The notes: generated by a model not told the origin, from the letters alone. Counted from the first letter of the stretch, positions 7,474 to 15,999 are shown. The stretch: 17,584 nt of DNA from Planctomycetaceae bacterium (GCA_002685655.1 NYXM01000073.1:1-17584), one strand, 5' to 3'. Numbers and translations: made by a program.

Positions 7474-7485
7474 ACCACGTGGTCA
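7474..7485. promoter_or_regulatory. 12-bp palindrome in a divergent promoter region
   Basis: GACCACGTGGTC is a perfect 12-bp palindrome in the 238-nt spacer between the minus-strand isochorismatase-like gene and the plus-strand amidohydrolase gene, about 50 nt before the latter's start. A position between divergent genes suits an operator. A palindrome of this size is expected a few times by chance in a window of this length, so support is weak. Confidence 0.3.
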
Positions 7486-7520
7486 CCTGCAATGCTATAT
7501 CTTTTTTCAGAACTTACAAC

Positions 7521-7527
7521 AGAAAGG
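7521..7527 (+). promoter_or_regulatory. Shine-Dalgarno deciding the amidohydrolase start
   Basis: AGAAAGG lies 7 nt before the GTG at 7535, supporting that codon as the start. It is 25 nt from the alternative ATG at 7553, too far to serve it. Confidence 0.55.
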
Positions 7528-7534
7528 CTCTACA

Positions 7535-9280
7535 GTGGCGGTGCCCAACTACATGGCGATCAGATTTCTGTTGGCAAGTGCCTTGGCCATCTGTGTGTCG
7601 GTGAACGTCATCGCCGAGGACGCCGTCATCGCCGACACGGTTCTGTTCGATGGCAAGATCCTCACGATGGATGCTGCGGATCGCATAGTTACTGCGGTGG
7701 CGATTCGCGACGGGCGCGTCGTCGCGGTAGGAAGCAACCAGGAGATCAAACGGTTTGTCGGTGCTGGCACGACAGCTGTCGAACTCGATGGCAAGACAGT
7801 CATTCCCGGAATCATCGCAGCACATTGCCATGCTGCCGGCGTCGCGCGCAACGCACTGAACCAACAGCACGTCGAGTTGTTGACGATCGCAGAGGTGCAG
7901 CAGTGGATTCGGCGGCGAGCGAAGTCGCTTCCCGCTGGAGACTGGATTTGTATTCCGCGAGCTGACATCACGCGACTGGCGGAACGCCGCCACCCAACAC
8001 CTCGTGAATTGGATCAGGCTTGCACGACACACCCAGTCATCTTCACCGCGGCTCGAAAATCGGCTCTGAATACATTGGGGCTCGAAACGATCGGCGTTCA
8101 AGATGACTCGAAGACGATTCCGGGCGGCGAAGTCCTTCGCGACTCCGAAGGCGAGGTGCGGTTGATCGCCGGGGGAAGCTCGCACATAAGGACATTCATT
8201 CCGCGACCAACGTACTCGCCAGCTCAAGTCCAAGCTTCACTGCGAAACGTCCATCGGCATTATAATTCCGTTGGAATTACTAGCATTTTTGAACGGGCGG
8301 GCAGCATCGACGACTTTCTCCTCTACCGAAAGATGCACTCCGAAGGACAGCTCACTGTCCGCATGACACAGACCTTCCGTTCGGGCTTTCGCTCGGCGGC
8401 AGACGTCACAGCGTACACCGAGCGTTTGGGGATGAAGACGGGCGACGGAGACCAATGGGTCCGCGTTGGGCCGCTCAAGATCACGGTCGATGGCGGAATC
8501 CACTGGGGCAATACCTACCTGCGTGAACCGTACGGCAAGAAACGGATCCAATTCTACGTTCACAAAGATCCGGCTTATCGCGGAGACTTGAACTACTCCG
8601 TGCCACTCATGACGGAGATCTTCCGCGAAGGCCATCAGCTCGGCTGGCAATGGTGCTGTCATGTGACGGGCGACGCGGGCGTCGACGCGGTGCTGGATGC
8701 CTTGGAGGCCGTTCACCGCGACCATTCCGACATCGCCATGCGTCGTTTCAGTCTCACACACGCGTATTTCCCCGCGTTGGATTCAATTACCCGAGCAGCG
8801 AAGTTGGGAGTCTGCGTTGATACTCAGCCGTCACTCTATTTCAAGGATTCAGCCGCCATTGCGGAAGTATATGGTCCTGATTGGGCCGCGCGGTTTATCG
8901 GATTGGGGGATTGGATTCGAGGTGGCGTGCCAACGGCGATCGCGGGCGACCACATGATGGGTCTCGATCCGAACCATGCCATGAATGCCTACAACCCGTT
9001 CCTGATGCTGCAAGTCGCAGTGACGCGCCGCAATCGCGAAGGCGACATATACGGAGAACACCAGCGGCTCAGTCGCCTGGAGGCGCTGCGTTGCCTGACG
9101 TCGAGACCAGCCTACCTGGCGCTGGAGGAAGCAACGAAAGGTTCGCTGGAAGTAGGCAAACTGGCCGACCTTGTTATTCTGGATCGTGACTATTTGACGT
9201 GCCCTGCAAGCGAGATCGCCGAGATAGACGTCCTGAAGACCATGCTCAACGGGCGTTTTGTGTATGATGACCAAGAGTAA
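7535..9280 (+). CDS. Exported YtcJ-type amidohydrolase
   Basis: From the GTG at 7535 this is a 581-residue metal-dependent hydrolase of the amidohydrolase superfamily (Amidohydro_3/YtcJ-like). A signal peptide covers about residues 7-28 (ending VIAED). The N-terminal beta-sandwich region (TVLFDGKILTMDAADRIV and following) leads to the metal-binding His97-Cys-His99 after VIPGIIA. Further expected sites are Lys315 in GPLKITVDGG, His376 in CCHVTGDAG, His409 in SLTHAYF and Asp472 in AGDHMMGLDP. The end, GSLEVGKLADLVILD, is the family's usual closing strand. Members cleave amides, carbamates or similar bonds; the substrate here is unknown. The frame is open back to 7343, but that extension is rejected because it buries the signal peptide. 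ATG 7553 is an alternative start. It leads a same-strand cluster; the next gene begins 62 nt after the stop. Confidence 0.92.
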   Translation: MAVPNYMAIRFLLASALAICVSVNVIAEDAVIADTVLFDGKILTMDAADRIVTAVAIRDGRVVAVGSNQEIKRFVGAGTTAVELDGKTVIPGIIAAHCHAAGVARNALNQQHVELLTIAEVQQWIRRRAKSLPAGDWICIPRADITRLAERRHPTPRELDQACTTHPVIFTAARKSALNTLGLETIGVQDDSKTIPGGEVLRDSEGEVRLIAGGSSHIRTFIPRPTYSPAQVQASLRNVHRHYNSVGITSIFERAGSIDDFLLYRKMHSEGQLTVRMTQTFRSGFRSAADVTAYTERLGMKTGDGDQWVRVGPLKITVDGGIHWGNTYLREPYGKKRIQFYVHKDPAYRGDLNYSVPLMTEIFREGHQLGWQWCCHVTGDAGVDAVLDALEAVHRDHSDIAMRRFSLTHAYFPALDSITRAAKLGVCVDTQPSLYFKDSAAIAEVYGPDWAARFIGLGDWIRGGVPTAIAGDHMMGLDPNHAMNAYNPFLMLQVAVTRRNREGDIYGEHQRLSRLEALRCLTSRPAYLALEEATKGSLEVGKLADLVILDRDYLTCPASEIAEIDVLKTMLNGRFVYDDQE

Positions 9281-9329
9281 CCGAATTTTGGGGACCAGAG
9301 AGCCGCCGTATTACCTGAACTTCAGATTT

Positions 9330-9335
9330 GGTGAG
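9330..9335 (+). promoter_or_regulatory. Shine-Dalgarno deciding the giant dehydrogenase start
   Basis: GGTGAG lies 7 nt before the ATG at 9343. The frame extends five codons further upstream to a TTG at 9328, which would overlap this site; the ATG is preferred. Confidence 0.5.
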
Positions 9336-9342
9336 AGCACTT

Positions 9343-12300
9343 ATGGGACGTCTTTCCAGTCCTGCCGAATTCTTGATGACAGTGTTCTTGATCGTGTTTG
9401 CGAGCTTCGGTGGCGAGGCGGGGGCTCTGCTTTTGGCGAGCGAGACCAACGCACCGGCGACTGGCCCGGCCACTGAACAGCGATTCCCGCCGTTGACCGT
9501 CCCCGCTGGATTCAAAGCGACTCTCTTCGCTTGTGATCCGCTGGTCGAGTATCCGTCGGTGATTGCAATCGGACCGAAGCCTGGCGCGCTTTTCGTCGCT
9601 CATGACTACGTGACGGGCCTCGGTATCGAAATCGTGAAACGTGACGAAATCCGTATTCTCAGCGACACCGACGATGATGGATACGCTGACAACTCTCAAC
9701 TCTATGCCGATGGTTTCAATTCGATTCAGGGGCTTGCTTATCACGACGGCTCAGTTTTCGTAATGCACGCGCCTCGACTGACGGCGCTTCAGGATACTGA
9801 CGGAGACGGGGTCGCCGATGTGCGGCGCAACCTGCTTGATGGTCTCGGTCTGCCCCCGGAAGATAATTCAAATCGGCTCCATTGTGCCAACGGTGTGGTC
9901 GTCGGCCACGATGGCTGGCTCTATCTTGCGCTCGGCGATCGAGGATGCGATGTGCAACGGGCGGAGGGGGACCGACTTCTGTTTCAAGCTGGCGGAATTC
10001 TCCGCTGCCGTCCGGATGGTCGTGATCTGCATGTCTTTGCCACCGGGTTGCGAAACATCTACGACATTGCACTTGACGAGGAACTAAACGTCTTTGTGCG
10101 CGATAACGAGAATGACGGTGGCGATTACATGATTCGCGTCTGTCACAGCTTCCATGGCGCCGATCACGGCTATCCGTACCTTTATCCCGAACGGCCCGCC
10201 GAGGCGATCCTCCCGCTGGCGGACCTGGGCCGTGGTTCGTCGGCAGGCGGCACATCCTATCTGGAAACGGCATTTCCGATCGAGTATCGCCAAAGTCTGT
10301 TTTTCTGCGAGTGGGGCAGGGCGGTGGTGAGGTACGGCAAACGGCGATCCGGCGGGTACTTTCAGCCGATGAAAGAAATAGATTTCGCCGCCGGTGCGCC
10401 TTCTGATCCCTACGGATTCAAACCAACCGATCTCGTGGTCGATCACGATGGCTCTCTGTTAGTTTCCGACTGGTGTGACGGTCAACGCCCAAAGCGCGGA
10501 CGAGGGCGGATCTATCGGATTGCCGCCACAGGCCAGCCGAAGACCAAATCGGCCCACATCATTACATCGAACACTAGCGACGACAAGTTGATCGAGTTGT
10601 TGAGTTCCGAGAGTCATCATCAACGCCTTGCTGCACAAAATGCGATTGAGAAGCGGATTAAGAATGAAGATGCGCACGCGCAGGACCTTCTGCGGAATCT
10701 TCAACATTCGATGAAGGACCTGTCGATGACGGAATTGGGCCGATTGCACGCGGTCTGGATCATTGCGCACAGCGGCGGTGAACGGGCGATCGATATCCTC
10801 CTCAGTTTCGCGCAAACCGATCCCGATCCACGTGTCCAGGCCCAGGCTGTGCGCGCCATTGCGGATTTGGCTGACCCGATGTTCGTTCAGCATCAGATCG
10901 CTGTGGGGCACGGTGACCCGTTGATCGCACGTCGTATCGCGGACCTTGCCGATAATGAAGAACCGCGTGTATTGCTTGAGGTTCTTATCGCCCTGGGCCG
11001 ACTCCGCTGGTCGGACGCACCGCGCTGGCTTTCCCAGACCTGGAAGGGTGGTGATCCAGCACAAGCGCACGCCGCAATGCAGCTGTTGCGAAAGTCGAAG
11101 AATTGGCCGGCGGTTTTGACACTGCTTGATCAACCAGATCGTCCGCTGCCCGCTTCACCAGATCTGCGAACTATCGTGCTCCGGTCGTTGGGTGACCGGT
11201 CGAATACCACGATCGTCGATGGACTCAACAAAAGACTGAACGTTGAATCCGACCCACTTCGCCGGCGCCAATATGTCGACGTGCTGGCGCGCGTCCACAA
11301 GCAACCAGCACCGTGGGTCTATTGGGGCTTTCGACCGTCCCCCCGCCCCGCCAATACCGTCGCTTGGGGGCGGACTGCTTTGGTCGAAGACGCGATCAAT
11401 CGGACACTGGGTGATTCTGATCATTCTGTCCGGAAGAATTCTCTCCAGCGCATGCGTCGTGAGAACGTCCCAGTTCGATTCGCCTTGCTTGCTGACTGGT
11501 TGCGAAACGAGCAGAATTCCGATCACGTGACAGAGATCCTCGACTCGCTGCAAAGTTATTCGGCCGAAAAGACGCAACCGCTGCTATTCGAGACAATCAT
11601 TTCGCGTTCGCGAGACGGGCGGAACCGGTTGGCCGCGTTCAGTCTGTACGAACGCGGAATGACCCGCGACCATGAGAATCGGCTACTCGATCTGGCACAC
11701 AGGGTCGAAGACGGCCCAGTGCTTGCAGCCGTGCTCGAGACAATCGGCAATCGGCCACGAATCTCTGGCAATCGGCTGCTTCTAGACAGTCTGTCTTCCG
11801 AATCCCCAGACGTACGTGCCACCGCGCTCGCCGCGCTCGGCAAACGGAATGTCACCGAAGCAGTGCCTTTTGTTCTGTCGATGTTGGCCGATAACGAACT
11901 CCAAGTCCGCCGCACAGCCACAGCAGTCGCCGGCACGCTGATGGTCCGTAACGCCGCACCTCTGCTCCTAAAATCAGCGGCGGACGCTGATCCAGAGCTC
12001 CGTCGTGTCAGTCTCGAGTCACTTCGTCAACTCAAGGACCCTGGAGCCGTTTCATTGGCCGTCGACGGTTTGCCGGAATCGGAGACTCAGTTAGCATCAC
12101 TTAACTACCTCGGCGACTTCGGCACAGCACGTCAACTGGATGCCGTTGCCAATGTCGCCGCAACAAACCGATCCATTGAAGTGCTGGCAGCCGTTGCGGG
12201 TGTGCTTGGCGGTTGGCTGGAGAACGAACAGACCTCGCTGGCGGATCGGAAGCGTATCCACAGCGCACTCGCACGACTCCACGGCGATAGCGGGAATCTA

Positions 12301-13215
12301 ATCGTATGGTCGACAATCGGTCCCTTTGAAGACATGCAAGCTCAGACGATTGTCCAACGTATGACCAAAGCCGGTGTAAATCAGACCATTTCGACAGCCT
12401 TCGATCCCTGGCAGCGTGTTATTGCCCGCGGAGTCGATTCAGTCGTAGGCCTCACGCCAGCAGAAGAAGGCGGGGATAGCAACAGCTGGTTGGCATCGAT
12501 CGATCTGTCGTCGGCCAAGTCCGTGCCGGCACAGTTTCTTGCATCCGTCGATGGAGTGTTCCAAGTGTGGTTGAACGGCCGCCTGGTTTTTACGCGCAAG
12601 CAAATCGAATCGTTTCGACCAAATACGGATCGATTTGAGGGGACGTTAACTGCCGGACCGAACCGATTGCTCGTAAAACTCACCAGTGACAGCCGAACGC
12701 CTCGGCTGCACGTGCGCTTTCGAGCAAAAGCGTCAAAACTGGAACACGAACGCCTGACACAACTGTTGCTGGCAGGTCGTGGAAATGTTGAGCGCGGACG
12801 CGAGCTTTTCTTCAATGCCGAAAAGTCGCTGTGCATCAAGTGTCATCGACTCGATGATGAAGGTGGCCGAATAGGCCCTGACCTGACCGGAATTGGAAGC
12901 CGGTTCTCGCGCATCCACTTGATCGAGTCCATCTTGGAGCCAAGCCGGACAGTTGCACCAAGCTATGCCTCGATGGTCGTCGTCCTCGACAGCGGTAAGG
13001 TACAGACCGGAGTCAAAGTCGCTGAAACCCCCGACACGATCGTACTGGGTGACAAAGACGGTAAGTCGCAAACGATCGCGCGCTCCGAAATCGAAGAACT
13101 CCATGTCGGCAAGCTGAGCATTATGCCCGAAGGAACAGAAGAACGGCTGACGGATCGCGAATTGACGGACCTCATTGGGTTCCTGATCTCGCAGAAAAAA
13201 ACACCCACGAAATGA
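9343..13215 (+). CDS. Exported PVC-type dehydrogenase, HEAT repeats and cytochrome c domain
   Basis: A 1290-residue exported protein with a signal peptide (1 to about 33). Residues about 48-395 form a propeller dehydrogenase domain of the Pirellula/Verrucomicrobium type, with NRLHCANGVVVGHDGWLYLA (177-196), ATGLRNIYDIALD (233-245) and VVDHDGSLLVSDW (365-377). Two calcium-type loops, DTDDDGYAD (108-116) and DTDGDGVAD (151-159), lie early in it. Residues about 410-980 are HEAT-like helical repeats, clearest at 485-515 and 815-915. A beta-sandwich-like section follows (about 983-1125, with VWLNGRLVF and GPNRLLVKL). The C-terminal heme domain has C1164-I-K-C-H1168 and a likely distal Met1261 in IMPEG. 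The family is thought to oxidise sugars or alcohols and pass electrons to the attached heme; that activity is inferred. The stop overlaps an ATGA near the esterase start, suggesting coupling. Confidence 0.95.
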   Translation: MGRLSSPAEFLMTVFLIVFASFGGEAGALLLASETNAPATGPATEQRFPPLTVPAGFKATLFACDPLVEYPSVIAIGPKPGALFVAHDYVTGLGIEIVKRDEIRILSDTDDDGYADNSQLYADGFNSIQGLAYHDGSVFVMHAPRLTALQDTDGDGVADVRRNLLDGLGLPPEDNSNRLHCANGVVVGHDGWLYLALGDRGCDVQRAEGDRLLFQAGGILRCRPDGRDLHVFATGLRNIYDIALDEELNVFVRDNENDGGDYMIRVCHSFHGADHGYPYLYPERPAEAILPLADLGRGSSAGGTSYLETAFPIEYRQSLFFCEWGRAVVRYGKRRSGGYFQPMKEIDFAAGAPSDPYGFKPTDLVVDHDGSLLVSDWCDGQRPKRGRGRIYRIAATGQPKTKSAHIITSNTSDDKLIELLSSESHHQRLAAQNAIEKRIKNEDAHAQDLLRNLQHSMKDLSMTELGRLHAVWIIAHSGGERAIDILLSFAQTDPDPRVQAQAVRAIADLADPMFVQHQIAVGHGDPLIARRIADLADNEEPRVLLEVLIALGRLRWSDAPRWLSQTWKGGDPAQAHAAMQLLRKSKNWPAVLTLLDQPDRPLPASPDLRTIVLRSLGDRSNTTIVDGLNKRLNVESDPLRRRQYVDVLARVHKQPAPWVYWGFRPSPRPANTVAWGRTALVEDAINRTLGDSDHSVRKNSLQRMRRENVPVRFALLADWLRNEQNSDHVTEILDSLQSYSAEKTQPLLFETIISRSRDGRNRLAAFSLYERGMTRDHENRLLDLAHRVEDGPVLAAVLETIGNRPRISGNRLLLDSLSSESPDVRATALAALGKRNVTEAVPFVLSMLADNELQVRRTATAVAGTLMVRNAAPLLLKSAADADPELRRVSLESLRQLKDPGAVSLAVDGLPESETQLASLNYLGDFGTARQLDAVANVAATNRSIEVLAAVAGVLGGWLENEQTSLADRKRIHSALARLHGDSGNLIVWSTIGPFEDMQAQTIVQRMTKAGVNQTISTAFDPWQRVIARGVDSVVGLTPAEEGGDSNSWLASIDLSSAKSVPAQFLASVDGVFQVWLNGRLVFTRKQIESFRPNTDRFEGTLTAGPNRLLVKLTSDSRTPRLHVRFRAKASKLEHERLTQLLLAGRGNVERGRELFFNAEKSLCIKCHRLDDEGGRIGPDLTGIGSRFSRIHLIESILEPSRTVAPSYASMVVVLDSGKVQTGVKVAETPDTIVLGDKDGKSQTIARSEIEELHVGKLSIMPEGTEERLTDRELTDLIGFLISQKKTPTK

Positions 13216-13226
13216 CTTACCCCCTT

Positions 13227-13230
13227 GAGG
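13227..13230 (+). promoter_or_regulatory. Shine-Dalgarno favouring the internal esterase start
   Basis: GAGG (within TTGAGG) lies 8 nt before the ATG at 13239. The upstream ATG at 13212 overlaps the preceding stop as ATGA and could be used by coupling, but it has only a weak purine stretch in front. Confidence 0.4.
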
Positions 13231-13238
13231 ATACCACG

Positions 13239-14111
13239 ATGGTCGACAAGACGAAGTGCTGTACACCGCCCGTTTTCCTGCTCTCCCTTGCAGTTTGCTT
13301 GTCTACCGCCAAAAGCGCCGAGGCCGATGAGCTACCGGCGGCAAGAGAGCCAGCGCAAATCACCTACAAAGAGAATGTTGTCTACGGCAAGGTCCATGGT
13401 GCGGGTTTGCTCGCGGACATTGCCTTTCCCACCTCTGACGAACCTCTGCCGGCCATCCTCTCAGTTCACGGCGGTCGGTGGCGCGGCGGTAACAAACGAG
13501 ATACGTCGACAATCAAAGTCAAACAGTGGGCTGGTTTTGGGTTCTTTGCGATCTCGATTGACTATCGACTCGTCGGCTGCACGCCTGCCCCCGCCTGTTA
13601 CCAGGATCTGCAATGCGCCATACGCTACCTGCAGGCCAATGCGCGGCAACTCAACATCGACACAAAGCGAATTTTCCTCATGGGGCAGTCGGCCGGAGGA
13701 CACATGGTTTCGCTGGCGGCTACACTCGGCGACGGACCATTTCCACGAACAGGCGGCTGGGAAACGGCGTCCAACGATTTTCGCGCAGTCATCAGCCTGG
13801 CCGCAAACTACGAACTTAATACTTTGAGCTGGGGCCAGATTTGGACACCGGCGACAGGCGACGCCGTCGAGGCCCGAAAGCTGGCGTCCCCCGTAAGTCA
13901 CGTGCGACGAGACATGCGACCCATCTTGATTCTCCATTCCGACAACGACCGCTCCGTGCCGATCTCCAATGCGCTGATGATGGTCGACGCGTTGAAAACT
14001 GCCGGAGCGCAACACACCTTTCATCGCTACCCAACGGCTGGTCATATGCAGGTCACCAACGAAGTGATCGAACGGGCGCTTGAATTCATCGAGCAACAAT
14101 CCGACTTCTGA
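13239..14111 (+). CDS. Exported alpha/beta hydrolase (carboxylesterase-like)
   Basis: From the ATG at 13239 this is a 290-residue alpha/beta hydrolase of the esterase/lipase group. A signal peptide covers about 1-28 (ending SAEA-D). The oxyanion-hole motif is HGGRWRGG (77-84), the nucleophile elbow GQSAGGH puts Ser151 in GxSxGG, Asp237 lies in HSDNDRSVP and His269 in PTAGHMQ, so the catalytic triad is complete. Enzymes of this type cleave short acyl or aryl esters, including acetyl or feruloyl groups on polysaccharides; the substrate here is inferred only. The alternative start at 13212 (299 residues) overlaps the stop of the giant dehydrogenase by ATGA, so the two genes are almost certainly co-transcribed whichever start is used. 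The internal ATG gives a cleaner signal peptide. The 3' end overlaps the convergent small membrane-protein gene by 26 nt. Confidence 0.92.
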   Translation: MVDKTKCCTPPVFLLSLAVCLSTAKSAEADELPAAREPAQITYKENVVYGKVHGAGLLADIAFPTSDEPLPAILSVHGGRWRGGNKRDTSTIKVKQWAGFGFFAISIDYRLVGCTPAPACYQDLQCAIRYLQANARQLNIDTKRIFLMGQSAGGHMVSLAATLGDGPFPRTGGWETASNDFRAVISLAANYELNTLSWGQIWTPATGDAVEARKLASPVSHVRRDMRPILILHSDNDRSVPISNALMMVDALKTAGAQHTFHRYPTAGHMQVTNEVIERALEFIEQQSDF

Positions 14112-14427
14112 GAATGTAATACGCACTACCAATGAGGAAGAAGAATACGGTGCCCGCGGCAATTGGGACGCCGAGCGGAAACGAGATGTATGCATCGTGG
14201 AAGAGCGGAACGGCACCACCACCCGTGACACCGGTCAGTGACTGAAGTTCGGAATCATTCGATGACGTCCTCTGCGCGTATTCATCGGTCAGGTGAACAA
14301 CCAGATTCCCACCGCTTATGCTGAAGCGGGCGACGTTCGGAGAGACGTAACGGAGCCATAGGAAGACACCGACTGCAATCACTGCAACAGCGACGAGCAT
14401 CGTTGATAGGCGATACCGGAACATCAT
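14086..14427 (-). CDS. Small two-helix membrane protein, unknown function
   Basis: This 113-residue protein was not recognised as a named family. It begins MMFRYRLSTML, followed by a membrane helix at about 10-27, then a polar Ser/Thr/Asp-rich loop (about 30-85) and a second hydrophobic stretch near 86-107 ending in RSRIVAR. A basic Arg/Tyr start leading straight into a helix is common in small planctomycete membrane proteins. The start overlaps the stop of the upstream esterase as ATGATG/TGA, which suggests translational coupling. The frame stays open 14 codons further upstream inside the esterase gene, but that part looks like an out-of-frame shadow. Its last 26 nt overlap the end of the convergent alpha/beta hydrolase gene. 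Coding status is likely from the coupling and membrane pattern. Confidence 0.65.
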   Translation of the reverse strand: MMFRYRLSTMLVAVAVIAVGVFLWLRYVSPNVARFSISGGNLVVHLTDEYAQRTSSNDSELQSLTGVTGGGAVPLFHDAYISFPLGVPIAAGTVFFFLIGSAYYILRSRIVAR

Positions 14428-15791
14428 TTGCTCGCAGCGGGCAGACTTTTGTCTCCGCTTCTCGCCCAACGTCCCCAGACGCGAAGATACTCGGGCACGA
14501 CAAGTTCGCCATCGCCATCTGAATCTAACGCAGCAAATACCGTTTTCGCCAGATCCTCGCCATTGAGTTTCTCGCTGGCTGAGAACTCCTTCCGTGTCAG
14601 CTTTCCATTGTCGTCGCCATCCATCGTCTCGAAGATTGCCTTGGCCTCATCGGTGATGATCCGGTTTTCAATGTACTCTTCCTCAGAGACGATCCCATCG
14701 CCGTTAGCGTCGGATGCTCGAAAGATCCCTTGCCGTGCTTGGCGGGTCAGGTAGCGACCATCATCAATAAATTCCTTCTTCGAATGGTGTCCGTCATTGT
14801 TGGCATCCATGAAGCCGAAAATGCGACGGTACATTGCCACTTGACGGTCCGTCACAGCATCTCGTCCTTTGGCGCCGAGCATAGCGAGAATTTTCTGTGG
14901 TGTGTGACCTCCTATTCTCAATGACGTCTTGAGGTAAATGTCGGCGAACAACTTTCCAACCATCAGTTGTCCGGCTGTGTTGTAATGGACGTTCATTGGA
15001 TGCGTTTCGATGTCTCGAAGAATGACCGTGCGTGAATTCGGTATCTCCTTCTGAGCATCCCACTGGGCTTTGAGGACAAACTCGACTGCCGGATAGGGAC
15101 CGGTGACTCGCTGCGGAACGAGATCGGAGATGTCATCAGGATCTTGTGTGCGCCGTGGCGATCCGCAGAAAAACGGCAAGTCGGGGACGCCTGTGTCCTT
15201 TCTTATGGCTGCGACAAGTGACTTGAGGTTTTCGAGGTACTCATTCGCAACTGCAACGTTCTTCATGTCGCCGCCGCCCTGCAACCAGAGAAAGCCCACG
15301 ATCTTGATCTCGCGGTCTCTACCTGCCTGATCTATCTTCGCCAGCAGCTTCTTATAAAGTGAACCGAGCCGTCCCTGCCCAACTCGGTCGGCATCTTCCT
15401 TCGACCAATCAGGCTTCCACGTGAGAATGCTGGTTCCGCCGACGGAAAACTTCACGACGCCGATTGTCTCGTCTGGCCAAGCTTTGGCCATCCCATGCGC
15501 GAAGGCGATCTCCGGGCCGAACGAGAATTCGGTCATCCCGAACTTTCCTTGGCTCCTCGTTGCATTCTTGAACGGCTTGAGTGGTTGCCACTTGCCGTGT
15601 TCGAACATCAGAACTCGGTCGCTGCCATTCCGCAGATCTTCGGGCAGTTTGAGGCTGTCGCCCCAACCAACCATGTTCGACTGTCCAGCGAGGATGAAGA
15701 CGTTCATCTTCTTAGTCGGTCCTTCCGCACATGCCAGTGGAGCTTGGACCGATACGATCACAGCGACGATGAGTAGGTGATATTTGACCAT
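14424..15791 (-). CDS. Exported SASA-type esterase with four EF-hands
   Basis: From the ATG at 15791 this is a 455-residue protein. A signal peptide (1-22, ending ACAEG) precedes a sialate O-acetylesterase-like SGNH domain at about 28-290. The catalytic serine is Ser38 in AGQSNMVGWG; SVGGTSI (116-122) and the likely catalytic His269 in VHYNTAGQ follow. The third family block reads WLQGGGDM (169-176), where a QGE-type motif is usual. The C-terminal part carries four EF-hand loops: DANNDG (329-334), DANGDG (361-366), DGDDNG (391-396) and DSDGDG (423-428), each with Glu at loop position 12. Such enzymes remove acetyl groups from sugars; the EF-hands should bind calcium. Upstream on the minus strand GGAGGGAGAG (15807-15798) gives a strong ribosome-binding site. 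The frame extends 20 codons further, rejected because this site and the signal peptide point to 15791. Confidence 0.9.
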   Translation of the reverse strand: MVKYHLLIVAVIVSVQAPLACAEGPTKKMNVFILAGQSNMVGWGDSLKLPEDLRNGSDRVLMFEHGKWQPLKPFKNATRSQGKFGMTEFSFGPEIAFAHGMAKAWPDETIGVVKFSVGGTSILTWKPDWSKEDADRVGQGRLGSLYKKLLAKIDQAGRDREIKIVGFLWLQGGGDMKNVAVANEYLENLKSLVAAIRKDTGVPDLPFFCGSPRRTQDPDDISDLVPQRVTGPYPAVEFVLKAQWDAQKEIPNSRTVILRDIETHPMNVHYNTAGQLMVGKLFADIYLKTSLRIGGHTPQKILAMLGAKGRDAVTDRQVAMYRRIFGFMDANNDGHHSKKEFIDDGRYLTRQARQGIFRASDANGDGIVSEEEYIENRIITDEAKAIFETMDGDDNGKLTRKEFSASEKLNGEDLAKTVFAALDSDGDGELVVPEYLRVWGRWARSGDKSLPAASK

Positions 15792-15993
15792 AGAATTCTC
15801 TCCCTCCGAAGTTCGGCAGGTGGCATAGCTGAGCTGTGATTCTAACCTCACTCACACAGAATTACTTTGCCTCGCAAAACCAATTGTGTCTCCCATTCTG
15901 AAGTGATGGAACCAGGGAGGACAGTCCATCATGCTTGGCTTTTGTGACCTATACTTCCAATGGAAACTCTTCCACCGGCCAAACTCTTGGCAC

Positions 15994-15999
15994 AAAGGG
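15994..15999 (+). promoter_or_regulatory. Shine-Dalgarno deciding the PilZ-like gene start
   Basis: AAAGGG lies 7 nt before the GTG at 16007. The frame is open further upstream to a TTG at 15935, but that codon has no suitably spaced site; the nearby GGGAGG (15915-15920) is better spaced for an ATG at 15931 that lies in another frame. Confidence 0.5.

Noticed and set aside
7343..7534. N-terminal extension of the amidohydrolase to a TTG
   Set aside because: It would place 64 unrelated residues before the signal peptide, and a Shine-Dalgarno with 7-nt spacing supports GTG 7535.
13461..14231. 256-codon minus-strand frame opposite the alpha/beta hydrolase
   Set aside because: The plus strand has a full Ser-Asp-His triad and signal peptide; the antisense frame has no family features.
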